A stretch of DNA of 33,888 bases from Dehalococcoidia bacterium (lineage in GTDB: Bacteria > Chloroflexota > Dehalococcoidia > GIF9 > AB-539-J10), in the NCBI GenBank assembly GCA_030665785.1, contig DAOUZA010000006.1, forward strand, positions 1-33,888, read 5' to 3'. The notes beneath the pieces are model-generated. The model saw only the letters and a list, made by a program, of their open reading frames with translations. It did not search any database and was not told the DNA's origin. Below, piece after piece: positions 1 to 8,285 of the stretch. Each line of letters opens with the position of its first letter. The stretch's first letter is position 1. The position numbers were made by a program, and so were the translations under genes.

Positions 1-500
1 TAGCTGGTCCAGATCTTATTGCCATTGATTACATATTCATCATCTTCCTCTACAGCGGTGGTTTGCAGCGAGGCGAGGTCAGAACCAGCGTTGGGCTCGC
101 TGTAGCCGAGGCAAATTACCAAATCACCCTTCGCTATGCCAGTAGCATACTTCTGCTTCTGCTCTTCACTTCCAAAGAGTAGGAGGTCAGGTCCTACCCA
201 ATTTACTGCGACCTCCGTTTCTATGCCTACTGGTGCCTTATTGTAGGATAGCTCTTCGGCAAGGATAAGCCGTTTCATGTGGCTCATCTCCAAGCCGCCA
301 TATTGCTTAGGGTATGCTGGTGCCAACCAACCTTTCTGTCCCAATTTTTTTTGAAACTCACGAGAAATAGCCCAAGACTCATCGGTCTCCTCCCACAACA
401 ATGGGTCAAGTTCAAACCATCGTTTCGGAGTCTCCTTTTTAATCCAATCGCGAACCTCCTTCCTGAATGCTTCCTCTTCCTCGGTAAAACTGAAATCCAT
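1..500 (-). CDS. acyl-CoA dehydrogenase, N-terminal part (runs off left edge)
   Basis: Reverse-strand translation MDFSFTEEEEAFRKEVRDWIKKE...GDLVICLGYSEPNAGSDLASLQTTAVEEDDEYVINGNKIWTS contains the ACAD motif YSEPNAGSD; ATG at 498-500 with upstream AGGAGG. Not in the ORF track because it is open at the window edge. Confidence 0.93.
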   Translation of the reverse strand, partial: MDFSFTEEEEAFRKEVRDWIKKETPKRWFELDPLLWEETDESWAISREFQKKLGQKGWLAPAYPKQYGGLEMSHMKRLILAEELSYNKAPVGIETEVAVNWVGPDLLLFGSEEQKQKYATGIAKGDLVICLGYSEPNAGSDLASLQTTAVEEDDEYVINGNKIWTS

Positions 501-666
501 CGCCACCTCCTGTTATCAATCGCTACTGTGGATGTATTCTAGTATAGCCTAGCAATTGACTGTTACAGTGCTAGATTATTTTATTCTGTCTGCTGACCTT
601 CTCATCTAACTCATTGAAGGTCAACTTGGTGTCTCAAAACATGAATGGTGTTCTACTATAATAGAT

Positions 667-1125
667 TCAAGCTGCCTTTTCAGGCTTGGCAAGTAACACC
701 TTGGCATCCCAAACAGTCACATTTTCATCCCTTGGGTTTTTAACATAGGCCCACAAAGTCACAGGGCCGGTATTTCCCTCCCTTTCCTTTTTGTCAATTA
801 CTTCTGCTTCTACATGAATCGTATCACCGATCTCCACCGGTGCAGTAAATCTAACCCTATCTATGCCGTAAAAAGCAAGAAACGCCAGGTCATAAGGGGG
901 TGCCAGCGCCGAGGCTATAGAGAGCACCAGCATTCCATGAACTATCCTCTCCCCAAACATGCTCTTGTTGGCAAATTCCACATCCGTGTGAAGCTGAAAC
1001 CAATCGCCAGTCAGAGAAGCAAAATTCACAATATCAGTCTCAGTGACCGTTCTTGCTCTCGTTGGGCCCAATTTGTCACCAATTTCAAAATCATCGAAAT
1101 ACTTCTTGCCCTTCCACATATCCAT
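667..1125 (-). CDS. MaoC-like (hotdog) dehydratase
   Basis: 152 aa with MaoC pattern FEIGDKLGPTRARTVTETDIVNFASLTGDWFQLHTD...FGERIVHGML; AAAGGAGG upstream. Confidence 0.88.
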   Translation of the reverse strand: MDMWKGKKYFDDFEIGDKLGPTRARTVTETDIVNFASLTGDWFQLHTDVEFANKSMFGERIVHGMLVLSIASALAPPYDLAFLAFYGIDRVRFTAPVEIGDTIHVEAEVIDKKEREGNTGPVTLWAYVKNPRDENVTVWDAKVLLAKPEKAA

Positions 1126-1167
1126 GTTTTCCCTCCTTTAGCGGGAACAATCAAACTTGTGCTTTAC

Positions 1168-1692
1168 TTAAACAGGCTTGAAATAAGCGATATCATAGAT
1201 ATCAGCGTGTTTCTCTTTACTCCATACAGCCTTAACCCTTGACACGGTCTTCATTTTTTTCCTCACCTTATCAGGGTCAGATAAGTCAAATCCACCAATA
1301 AAGTGCGTCAAGCTACAGTCGGCTTTATCCAGGCGTATTTGCCCTATTATGTATGGCGGTTCCTTAACTTGTCCGTAATACTTATAGTTCACAAGACACC
1401 ATGTCTCTATACTGCCTTCCTGGGGGAGCTCAACCCATTCCTCCATATCTTCATAACAACTGGGACAAAATGTTCTTGCGGGAACAAGAATTTTGTTACA
1501 TTTTTTGCACCTGGTACCAAATATCTTCCCCTCTTTTAAGCCATCGAAGAACTTCGTCCATGTTGGACCCAGAGCCCAATTATAGGGAAGAACTGTATCA
1601 TGCCTACTTGTCTTATATTCCTTTTGGGGGAATGTAAAATCCACTATCTCCATCCTAACCAAGTCTTTATCTACTTTATACCTCTCTGCCAT
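1168..1692 (-). CDS. Zn-ribbon/OB-fold (DUF35) protein, thiolase partner
   Basis: CxxC...CxxC ribbon GTRCKKCNKILVPARTFCPSC followed by an OB-like domain; sits next to a thiolase gene. Confidence 0.88.
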   Translation of the reverse strand: MAERYKVDKDLVRMEIVDFTFPQKEYKTSRHDTVLPYNWALGPTWTKFFDGLKEGKIFGTRCKKCNKILVPARTFCPSCYEDMEEWVELPQEGSIETWCLVNYKYYGQVKEPPYIIGQIRLDKADCSLTHFIGGFDLSDPDKVRKKMKTVSRVKAVWSKEKHADIYDIAYFKPV

Positions 1693-1708
1693 CTAATTCC
1701 TCCTTTTT

Positions 1709-2872
1709 CTATAGTTCTGAGCCAAGTATCGTTATTCCATTAAATTGCATGGCACCTCCCATAGCATGAGAAAGGGCTAATTTTGCCCCTTCAACTTGAT
1801 GTTCTCCAGCTTTGCCAGTGACTTGCAATGCTGCCTCAGCTACCCTGATAAGCCCAGCAGCACCAATGGGATTGCAACAAAGAACACCGCCTGAGGGGTC
1901 ACAGGGAAGCTCACCTCCAGGCGAAAATGTGCCTTTAATTACATAGTCAGGAGCTTCTCCAGGAGGACACAGCCCCAAACACTCCAAAAACATCAATTCC
2001 TGGTAACTAAAAGGATTGTATACCTCGGCTACATCTAGCTCCTTTAGAGGGTTAGTGATACCTGCCTCCTTGTAAGCTTCCTTAGATGCCTCAATGGTGC
2101 TTTGCCACACCGCCTTACTGCTATCACCGATAAAATATTCTTCACCTCTGAAACCTATTCCCTTGACCCAGGCAGGCTTTTTACAAATCTTCTTAGCCTT
2201 TTCCTCTGAGGCGAAGATAACCGCACAGGCGCCATCCGATACGGGACAAACATCATACAACCGAACGGGATAGGTAATAATCGGGGCTTTTGAAACATCC
2301 TCTTTGGTGAGCTTTACCCTGATGTGGGCCAGGGGATTGTTAAGGCCACCATCATGGGAATCTACCGATACTATTGATGCAGCCTCCCTGGCCTTGTCCT
2401 CATCAATATGGTAATATCCCATCCACTCGCGAGATTGTAACGAAAAGGCTACGGGAGCACCACCAATCGTCACCATTAGGAATGGTTCAAGGATTGTCAT
2501 CATGGTTGCCTGGGCATCGCCCTCATGCTCCTTCTCCGAAGCGACAACTAAGACAATGTCCGCCATTCCCGAGGCAACCCAGTGAATAGCGGTATGGGCC
2601 ACAGATTGCCCGGTAGAACCGCAGGTCTCCGTCCTAAATAGTGGCTTGCCTACTGTGCGCAGGGCATCGGCAAAGTAAAAATGGTTGTAGGCAACCCCCT
2701 CCATCATAGAGGGCATGCTGCCATAAACGACACCATCGACATCCTTGGGAGTTATTCCCGCATCCTCAAATGCCTTCTTCACTGCCTCCCTGACCAAATC
2801 GGGATAGCTTAAATCATCCCTCCTGCCATGCTTCGTTTGACCTGTTCCAATAACTGCAACTGCTCTTCCCAT
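1709..2872 (-). CDS. thiolase-family protein (SCP2/DUF35-associated type) retaining candidate Cys nucleophile
   Basis: AVAVIGTGQTKHGRR...FRTETCGSTGQSVAH...DPSGGVLCCNPIGAAG; AAAGGAGG upstream. Confidence 0.9.
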   Translation of the reverse strand: MGRAVAVIGTGQTKHGRRDDLSYPDLVREAVKKAFEDAGITPKDVDGVVYGSMPSMMEGVAYNHFYFADALRTVGKPLFRTETCGSTGQSVAHTAIHWVASGMADIVLVVASEKEHEGDAQATMMTILEPFLMVTIGGAPVAFSLQSREWMGYYHIDEDKAREAASIVSVDSHDGGLNNPLAHIRVKLTKEDVSKAPIITYPVRLYDVCPVSDGACAVIFASEEKAKKICKKPAWVKGIGFRGEEYFIGDSSKAVWQSTIEASKEAYKEAGITNPLKELDVAEVYNPFSYQELMFLECLGLCPPGEAPDYVIKGTFSPGGELPCDPSGGVLCCNPIGAAGLIRVAEAALQVTGKAGEHQVEGAKLALSHAMGGAMQFNGITILGSEL

Positions 2873-2892
2873 CTCCTATCACCTCCTTTCTA

Positions 2893-3375
2893 TCATTCAA
2901 TAATTTTCCAGTAATCTATATCCCGGAAATTGCCTTGCCTCTTCCTACGCCATACCGCCTTAACCCTGGCTCCAACCTTTACTTTCTTAGTCACCAGCTC
3001 AAAATCCTTTATATCAAACCCGCCAATTTGCGTCCACATCCCCGTGCCACAATCAACTCCATCCAGCTTTATGGTAGCCCCTATTACTGGAATCATATCC
3101 GGAGTCACTCCAAAGTAAGTATAGTTGACATAACTCCAGGTAACTATAGTCCCTTCTTGAGCGACCTCAACCCATTCCTCCATAGGTTCGAAGCATCGGG
3201 GGCAAAATGGTCTTGCCGGAACAAGAACCCGGCCACATTTGTTACACTTAGTGCCAAGTATCCTCTTTTCCTTAAAGCCTTCAAAAAACCTGGTCCAGGT
3301 GGGTCCTAGAGCCATTTCATATGGGACCATGCCCATACTTGCAACCTTTCTTGGTTTCTCTTTTTGTTCCGCCAT
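2893..3375 (-). CDS. Zn-ribbon/OB-fold (DUF35) protein
   Basis: GTKCNKCGRVLVPARPFCPRCFEPMEEWVEV; paralog of 1168-1692. Confidence 0.88.
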   Translation of the reverse strand: MAEQKEKPRKVASMGMVPYEMALGPTWTRFFEGFKEKRILGTKCNKCGRVLVPARPFCPRCFEPMEEWVEVAQEGTIVTWSYVNYTYFGVTPDMIPVIGATIKLDGVDCGTGMWTQIGGFDIKDFELVTKKVKVGARVKAVWRRKRQGNFRDIDYWKIIE

Positions 3376-3411
3376 TTAATCAAATCCTCCTCTCATAAGT
3401 TTTATTACCGC

Positions 3412-4551
3412 CTAACTTCCCAAAATTACCACTCCCTGCCATTGCCCACAAAAACCATATGTTGAATGGGCTAAAGCGGTGTTCACTTTCTTGTCTAGCT
3501 GGTGTTCCCCGGCTTTGCCCTTGATTTGCAAAACAGCTTCAGCAACACGGTAAAGCCCTCTCGCTACATAGGGATTCATCGCCAAGACACCACCAGAGGG
3601 ATTGACGGGCAACTCTCCAGTTATCTGTGTAACACCACTGTCTATTAATTTGCCCCCCTGTCCTTGAGCGCAGAATCCTAACTCCTCACACCACAGTAGC
3701 TCCTGGAAGGCATAAGGTTCGCATGTCTCGGCTATATCGATTTCCTTCCTTGGATTGCTGATGCCGGCCATCTTATAAGCACTTGCTGCTGCGGTCTTTA
3801 GCTGAGTATCCAGCAAATCTCGGTCTCCAAGGTAAAAAGTATCCATGGAAGAGCCCCAACCTTTAAACCAAACTGGTTTGTCGGTTAACTTCTTGGCTTT
3901 TTCCTCAGAGGCCAGGAGCATAGCACAGACACCCTCTGACTTAGGGGCACACTCCAGAGCCTTTAAAGGGTCACAAATCCTCTCTGAGTTAAGAACATCG
4001 TCAACGCTCACTCTCTTCTTTATGTGGGCATAAGGGTTAAACAAGGCGTTGCTTAGATTCTTTACCACAACCTTGGCACACTGCTCTTCCGTAATCCCAT
4101 ATCGTTGTAGATAAAGTCTCATCTGCATGGCTGCTGCGGTAGTTTCCTGGATACCAACGGGTCTTGAGTAAAATGGATCGGCAACAAAACTTGTTAGCGT
4201 GTCATTCTCCGCATTCTCAGATCCCTTGATGAGCCCCACAACTAGCACCGTATCGCATTTGCCTTCCATAATGGGCATACAGCCATAAACAAACGACGTG
4301 ATAGCATCTCCCTCCTCCCTCGAGGCTGGTTTCATGAATGCACCACTAGCATCCCAGTCAAAAGCATTAGCACAGGACATGCCACTATGGAAAACATCGG
4401 TTGACGCCAGTATATACATGTCCACTTCATCTCGCTTCATACCCACCTTGTCAAGGACTTCCTTTACTGGCTTGTATGTGAACTCCATCAAACTCAGGGG
4501 CGACTCGGTGCCGGCACTTTGGGCTACTTCAACAATTCCAACCTTTTGCAT
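3412..4551 (-). CDS. thiolase-fold protein lacking the canonical Cys nucleophile
   Basis: Thiolase-like NPSGGVLAMNPYVARG and ALAHSTYGFCGQWQGVVILG; Cys region reads KPASREEGDAITS. Confidence 0.85.
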   Translation of the reverse strand: MQKVGIVEVAQSAGTESPLSLMEFTYKPVKEVLDKVGMKRDEVDMYILASTDVFHSGMSCANAFDWDASGAFMKPASREEGDAITSFVYGCMPIMEGKCDTVLVVGLIKGSENAENDTLTSFVADPFYSRPVGIQETTAAAMQMRLYLQRYGITEEQCAKVVVKNLSNALFNPYAHIKKRVSVDDVLNSERICDPLKALECAPKSEGVCAMLLASEEKAKKLTDKPVWFKGWGSSMDTFYLGDRDLLDTQLKTAAASAYKMAGISNPRKEIDIAETCEPYAFQELLWCEELGFCAQGQGGKLIDSGVTQITGELPVNPSGGVLAMNPYVARGLYRVAEAVLQIKGKAGEHQLDKKVNTALAHSTYGFCGQWQGVVILGS

Positions 4552-4783
4552 AATTTCTCCTCCTTCCTATTTTTTTATCCTGTGAAGCTACAACCTACCT
4601 CACAAATTTACGTGAAATATTAACATAGTAAGTGGGGAAATATCTACTTGTTTATATGGTATATCTTACGTTTTTTTATTTTTTGTTGCTGGTCTGAAAA
4701 ACTGCGCTTCTAGTGGTTTGAGTTCTTGGTTCTACTATCGAAAATAGCTATTACCTTCTTTTCCCGTGAAATTGGGGCTATCA

Positions 4784-4800
4784 TGTAATAGATTATTACA
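4784..4800. promoter_or_regulatory. candidate operator (perfect inverted repeat TGTAATA-GAT-TATTACA)
   Basis: Seven-bp perfect arms with 3-bp spacer in the ~390-bp region between divergent operons. Confidence 0.4.
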
Positions 4801-4841
4801 CGAAAAACCTACTGCTACCCTGAGGGCAATCACCGGATTTT

Positions 4842-4856
4842 CCAGTATTTTACTGG
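4842..4856. promoter_or_regulatory. second inverted repeat CCAGTA-TTT-TACTGG followed by a T-run
   Basis: Six-bp perfect arms just upstream of a TTGAGG/TATAAT promoter-like pair (4860-4891). Confidence 0.3.
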
Positions 4857-4937
4857 TTTTTGAGGTTAAATTTACTTTATACTCATATAATGTAATTAAG
4901 CATTGTTCATCTTGAATAAAGAGTAGGAGGTTTAAGC

Positions 4938-6083
4938 ATGAATTTTGATTTGACTGAAGAGCAGAAGATGCTGAAAGAAATGGTTCGGGAGTTCAGTGAG
5001 AAAGAAATAGCTCCTCTGGTCGAGGAGATGGATCGAGAAGAAAAGTTTGTAGAGGACCTGTGGGAAAAGGCAAAGTCTTTAGGTTTTTTGGGTATGGGGA
5101 TACCTCTTGAGTATGGTGGGACACTTACTGATTATATTTCCCTCGGGCTTATGGCAGAGGAACTAGCCAAGGTGGATGCTGGTGTGGCTGTGGTTTACGG
5201 GGCGCACGGTCTACTTTGTGGCAATAATATTGCTCGTAATGGCACGGAAGAACAGAAAGGGAAATACCTGCCAATTTTAGCGAGAGGCGAAAGAAGGGGG
5301 TGTATGGGGCTAACAGAGCCAGAGTATGGCTCAGATGCGGTATCCCTTAAGACGAGAGCCCGTAAGGTAGGGGGCGAATATATCCTGAATGGCACCAAGA
5401 CGTTTATATCCAATGCACCTATTGCAGATATAGCTCTTATATATGCCACTCTGGATCCATCTCTTGGGGCAAAAGGATTATGCACCTTTATAGTGGAGAA
5501 GGATTTTCCTGGTTATCATGTGGGTAGAGCATTCTCAAAGATGGGCCTGCGCTCTTCTCCAACCGGGGAAATTATTCTGGAGGATTGTCATGTTCCGGAG
5601 GCTAATCTTTTGGGTGGTGTTGAGGGAAAGGGGGTAAAGCAAATGTTTTCTGGACTTGATGTGGAAAGGGTTATGTGGAGCTCTCTTGCCATAGGTATTG
5701 CCCAGGCTGCTTTTGATGCATCCCTTAAATATGCCAAGGAAAGGCAGCAATTTGGTCAGCCTATATTTAACTTCCAAATGATACAGGATAAGCTTGCTAC
5801 GATGTTGGTGGAGATTGAGGCAGCTCGATTGTTGACATATAAGGGGATAAGTTATTGGGATCAAGGTAATTTTAGAGAGGGCAGGATGTTCGCTGCACAG
5901 GCGAAGTTTTATGCATGCGAGATGGCAGTCAGGGTCACAGGAGAGGCGATACAGATCCACGGAGGCTATGGTTATATGAAGGATTTCCCAGTGGAGCGAT
6001 ATATGCGAGATGCGAAGGTGTTTCCTATTGGGGCAGGGACCACTGAAATTGAAAAACTTATTATCGCTAACTACCTAAGATAG
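4938..6083 (+). CDS. acyl-CoA dehydrogenase, isovaleryl-CoA dehydrogenase-like
   Basis: MNFDLTEEQKMLKEMVREF...; IVD-type SGLDVERVMWSSLAIG and IGAGTTEIEKLIIA motifs; AGGAGG upstream. Confidence 0.9.
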   Translation: MNFDLTEEQKMLKEMVREFSEKEIAPLVEEMDREEKFVEDLWEKAKSLGFLGMGIPLEYGGTLTDYISLGLMAEELAKVDAGVAVVYGAHGLLCGNNIARNGTEEQKGKYLPILARGERRGCMGLTEPEYGSDAVSLKTRARKVGGEYILNGTKTFISNAPIADIALIYATLDPSLGAKGLCTFIVEKDFPGYHVGRAFSKMGLRSSPTGEIILEDCHVPEANLLGGVEGKGVKQMFSGLDVERVMWSSLAIGIAQAAFDASLKYAKERQQFGQPIFNFQMIQDKLATMLVEIEAARLLTYKGISYWDQGNFREGRMFAAQAKFYACEMAVRVTGEAIQIHGGYGYMKDFPVERYMRDAKVFPIGAGTTEIEKLIIANYLR

Positions 6084-6157
6084 AGTTATATCGTTGGCTT
6101 AAATACCTTCATAGTATCTATCCCCAGAGTTATGCGGTTTGAATTCCCAGAGGAGGT

Positions 6158-7957
6158 TCATTTGGCCTTTTTCGCCTCCTCTTCCCTCAGCACTCTTCTT
6201 AAAACTTTGCCTACGAGATTCTTAGGCAGCGTGTCTCTAAACTCAATTGTGCGTGGCACCTTAAACGTAGCCAACTTACTTTTGCAAAAATCTCTTATCT
6301 CTTCCTCGCCTATCTTTCCTTTGAATTCATCCTTTAAGACAATGAAGGCCTTTACTGTTTCCCCTCTATATTCATGAGGTATACCTACAATCGCTGCCTC
6401 GCTAACTGCTGGATGTTCATACAGGACATTTTCTACTTCGACCGGGGCTATATTATATCCTGAGGCAATAATGAGGTCTTTCATTCTATCGACAAAATAT
6501 ACAAAATCCTCTTCATCAATATAGCCACGATCTCCTGTCCTTAGCCAACCGTCGCTCTGAAATGTTTTTTTCGTTTCTTCTGGCTTGTTCCAATATCCTT
6601 TTGCCACCTGCAGTCCTCTAAAGAGGATTTCACCTTGCTCGTTTCTAGGCACGACGCGACCACTGTCATCCACAATTTTCATTTCTGCATATGTCGGATA
6701 ACCGATGGAATCCGCCTTCTCTTTTCCCGATCCCGGGATACACATGCTTCCACCGCTGTTGGTCTCCGTCATGCCCCATCCATTGCTCAGGCCGATACCT
6801 GTGAGATGCTGCCACTGTTCCTGAACAGCGGGTGGTACAGGCGCACCACACCCGATTGTAAGCTCGAGAGTCCTTAGATCATACTTGTTTAACAGGTCTT
6901 CTCTAGACATTAGTGCGATGAACAATGTAGGAGGCGCAAATAACACATTTACGCCGTACGTCTGAATGAGCCTGAATGTCTCTTCCAGATCGAACAGGGG
7001 CATTGGGATTACTGTGCCACCTTGATAAAAGGTAGGGAGCGTATGCAGGAGATATCCTGCGGTATGGAACATAGGCATAATGGAATAATTTACCTCTTTT
7101 CTACCTCCCAACACTTTTTCGGCTGCATGAAAATGAGTCAGGCTGTTATAAACCAGGTTGAAATGGGTCTCCATCACCCCTTTTGCTCTTCCCGTGGTTC
7201 CAGCAGTATACAGCAATAGGGCAATGTCGTCTTTAGGGCTGCACTTAAAGGACTCCTTTAAGGGTGTGTATTTCTCTATAGATTCAAAGAAATCGAAAGT
7301 CCCCTCTATCTTCTTTTTGGGTATATCCCACAAGGGTTTTACCGCTTGAAAGATTACGGCATCATCAGCGGCGAAGTCCTTTGTGTTGGTAACAATTATA
7401 TGCTCAATCTTTTTATTCTCTTTTAAACGTTTTACCCTTTCATAAAACAAGTCCAATACTAGAATTATCTTTGCGCCAGAATCCTCAACCTGATAAGCCA
7501 CTTCTTCTTCTTGATACATTGCATTTATTGGGGTGTGTATCGCCCCTATTTGGGCAGCGCCGAAAAAGGCTACCCAGTGCTGCAAGGAATTTGGTAACAT
7601 AGCTGCAACTACATCGCCCTTTTTAATACCTAAATCCTTGAGTAACGCAGCATACTTACCTATCATTACATCCAGGTCTCTATAGGTTATCTTTTTATCA
7701 AAAAAGATTATGGCGGTATCATCTGGGTACTTCTTTACAGTCTCTTGGAAAAGGTCGTATATTGATATCTCTGGTATCGCTGGCATTTCTCCAAGGTACC
7801 AGCTTGGATGACTGATAATATAGGAATCGCTGGGAGCATAACCTTTGCCCTCATCTATCCATTGTTTTGGGTATTCTATCCTTTCATAGCACCTGTAGAA
7901 CTGTTCATCGTAGAAGTTACCGCCTGCCTTGAACCTTGAATCCACTAATTTTGTCAT
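6158..7957 (-). CDS. AMP-dependent acyl-CoA synthetase/ligase
   Basis: LLLYTAGTTGRAKGV, GWLRTGDRGYIDEEDFVYFVDRMKD, KNLVGKVLRR; ATG at 7955-7957 has AAAGGGGG upstream, so it is preferred over the longer ORF start at 7999. Confidence 0.92.
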   Translation of the reverse strand: MTKLVDSRFKAGGNFYDEQFYRCYERIEYPKQWIDEGKGYAPSDSYIISHPSWYLGEMPAIPEISIYDLFQETVKKYPDDTAIIFFDKKITYRDLDVMIGKYAALLKDLGIKKGDVVAAMLPNSLQHWVAFFGAAQIGAIHTPINAMYQEEEVAYQVEDSGAKIILVLDLFYERVKRLKENKKIEHIIVTNTKDFAADDAVIFQAVKPLWDIPKKKIEGTFDFFESIEKYTPLKESFKCSPKDDIALLLYTAGTTGRAKGVMETHFNLVYNSLTHFHAAEKVLGGRKEVNYSIMPMFHTAGYLLHTLPTFYQGGTVIPMPLFDLEETFRLIQTYGVNVLFAPPTLFIALMSREDLLNKYDLRTLELTIGCGAPVPPAVQEQWQHLTGIGLSNGWGMTETNSGGSMCIPGSGKEKADSIGYPTYAEMKIVDDSGRVVPRNEQGEILFRGLQVAKGYWNKPEETKKTFQSDGWLRTGDRGYIDEEDFVYFVDRMKDLIIASGYNIAPVEVENVLYEHPAVSEAAIVGIPHEYRGETVKAFIVLKDEFKGKIGEEEIRDFCKSKLATFKVPRTIEFRDTLPKNLVGKVLRRVLREEEAKKAK

Positions 7958-8145
7958 GAATCCCCCTTTTAAGCATTTTAATATTGATGAGTGTACCATA
8001 AGACCTCTAGCCCTTAAAAGTCAGCTCGAAAGGTTTTTGCGCCAGGAACCCGCAGCATATAATTCGGGTATTGCCCGATAAAGCAAATACAGAAACTAGC
8101 TTCGTTTGGGCAAGTTGTGCCTTTTAGCAGATGCTATCTCAGTAA

Positions 8146-8175
8146 TTGACATCAGGGCTTTCTATCATTCATAAT
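8146..8175 (+). promoter_or_regulatory. sigma70-type promoter TTGACA-18-CATAAT
   Basis: Consensus -35 and near-consensus -10 about 110 bp upstream of the kinase-RLP operon. Confidence 0.55.
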
Positions 8176-8285
8176 CTTGCTTAAGGAGGAGGGAAGTAAA
8201 CTCTACCTTTTACAGGGCCTGAGTGGGTCAGGTGCCTGAAGGTTCAAGTCTTCTCTTGTCCGACTTTCATTAAAGGGGGTGGAAA

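Noticed and set aside
279-542. 87-aa plus-strand ORF at the left edge
   Set aside because: Antisense to the clear N-terminus of an acyl-CoA dehydrogenase.
814-1242. 142-aa plus-strand ORF opposite the MaoC and DUF35 genes
   Set aside because: Spans two well-supported minus-strand genes and has no family motif.
5535-5960. Long antisense ORF (141 aa) opposite the IVD-like gene
   Set aside because: No recognisable motif, lies wholly within a convincing sense gene, low-complexity composition typical of antisense shadow ORFs.
6150-6182. Inverted repeat AGAGGAGG...CCTCCTCT at the end of the synthetase gene as a terminator
   Set aside because: Seventeen-nt loop, overlaps the stop and coding sequence, and no T-tract in either direction.
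8180-8285. tRNA-like 3' segment (GGTTCAAGTCTTCTCTTGTCCGACT)
   Set aside because: The T-stem has mismatches and no complementary acceptor 5' strand or anticodon arm is found upstream; treated as operon leader.
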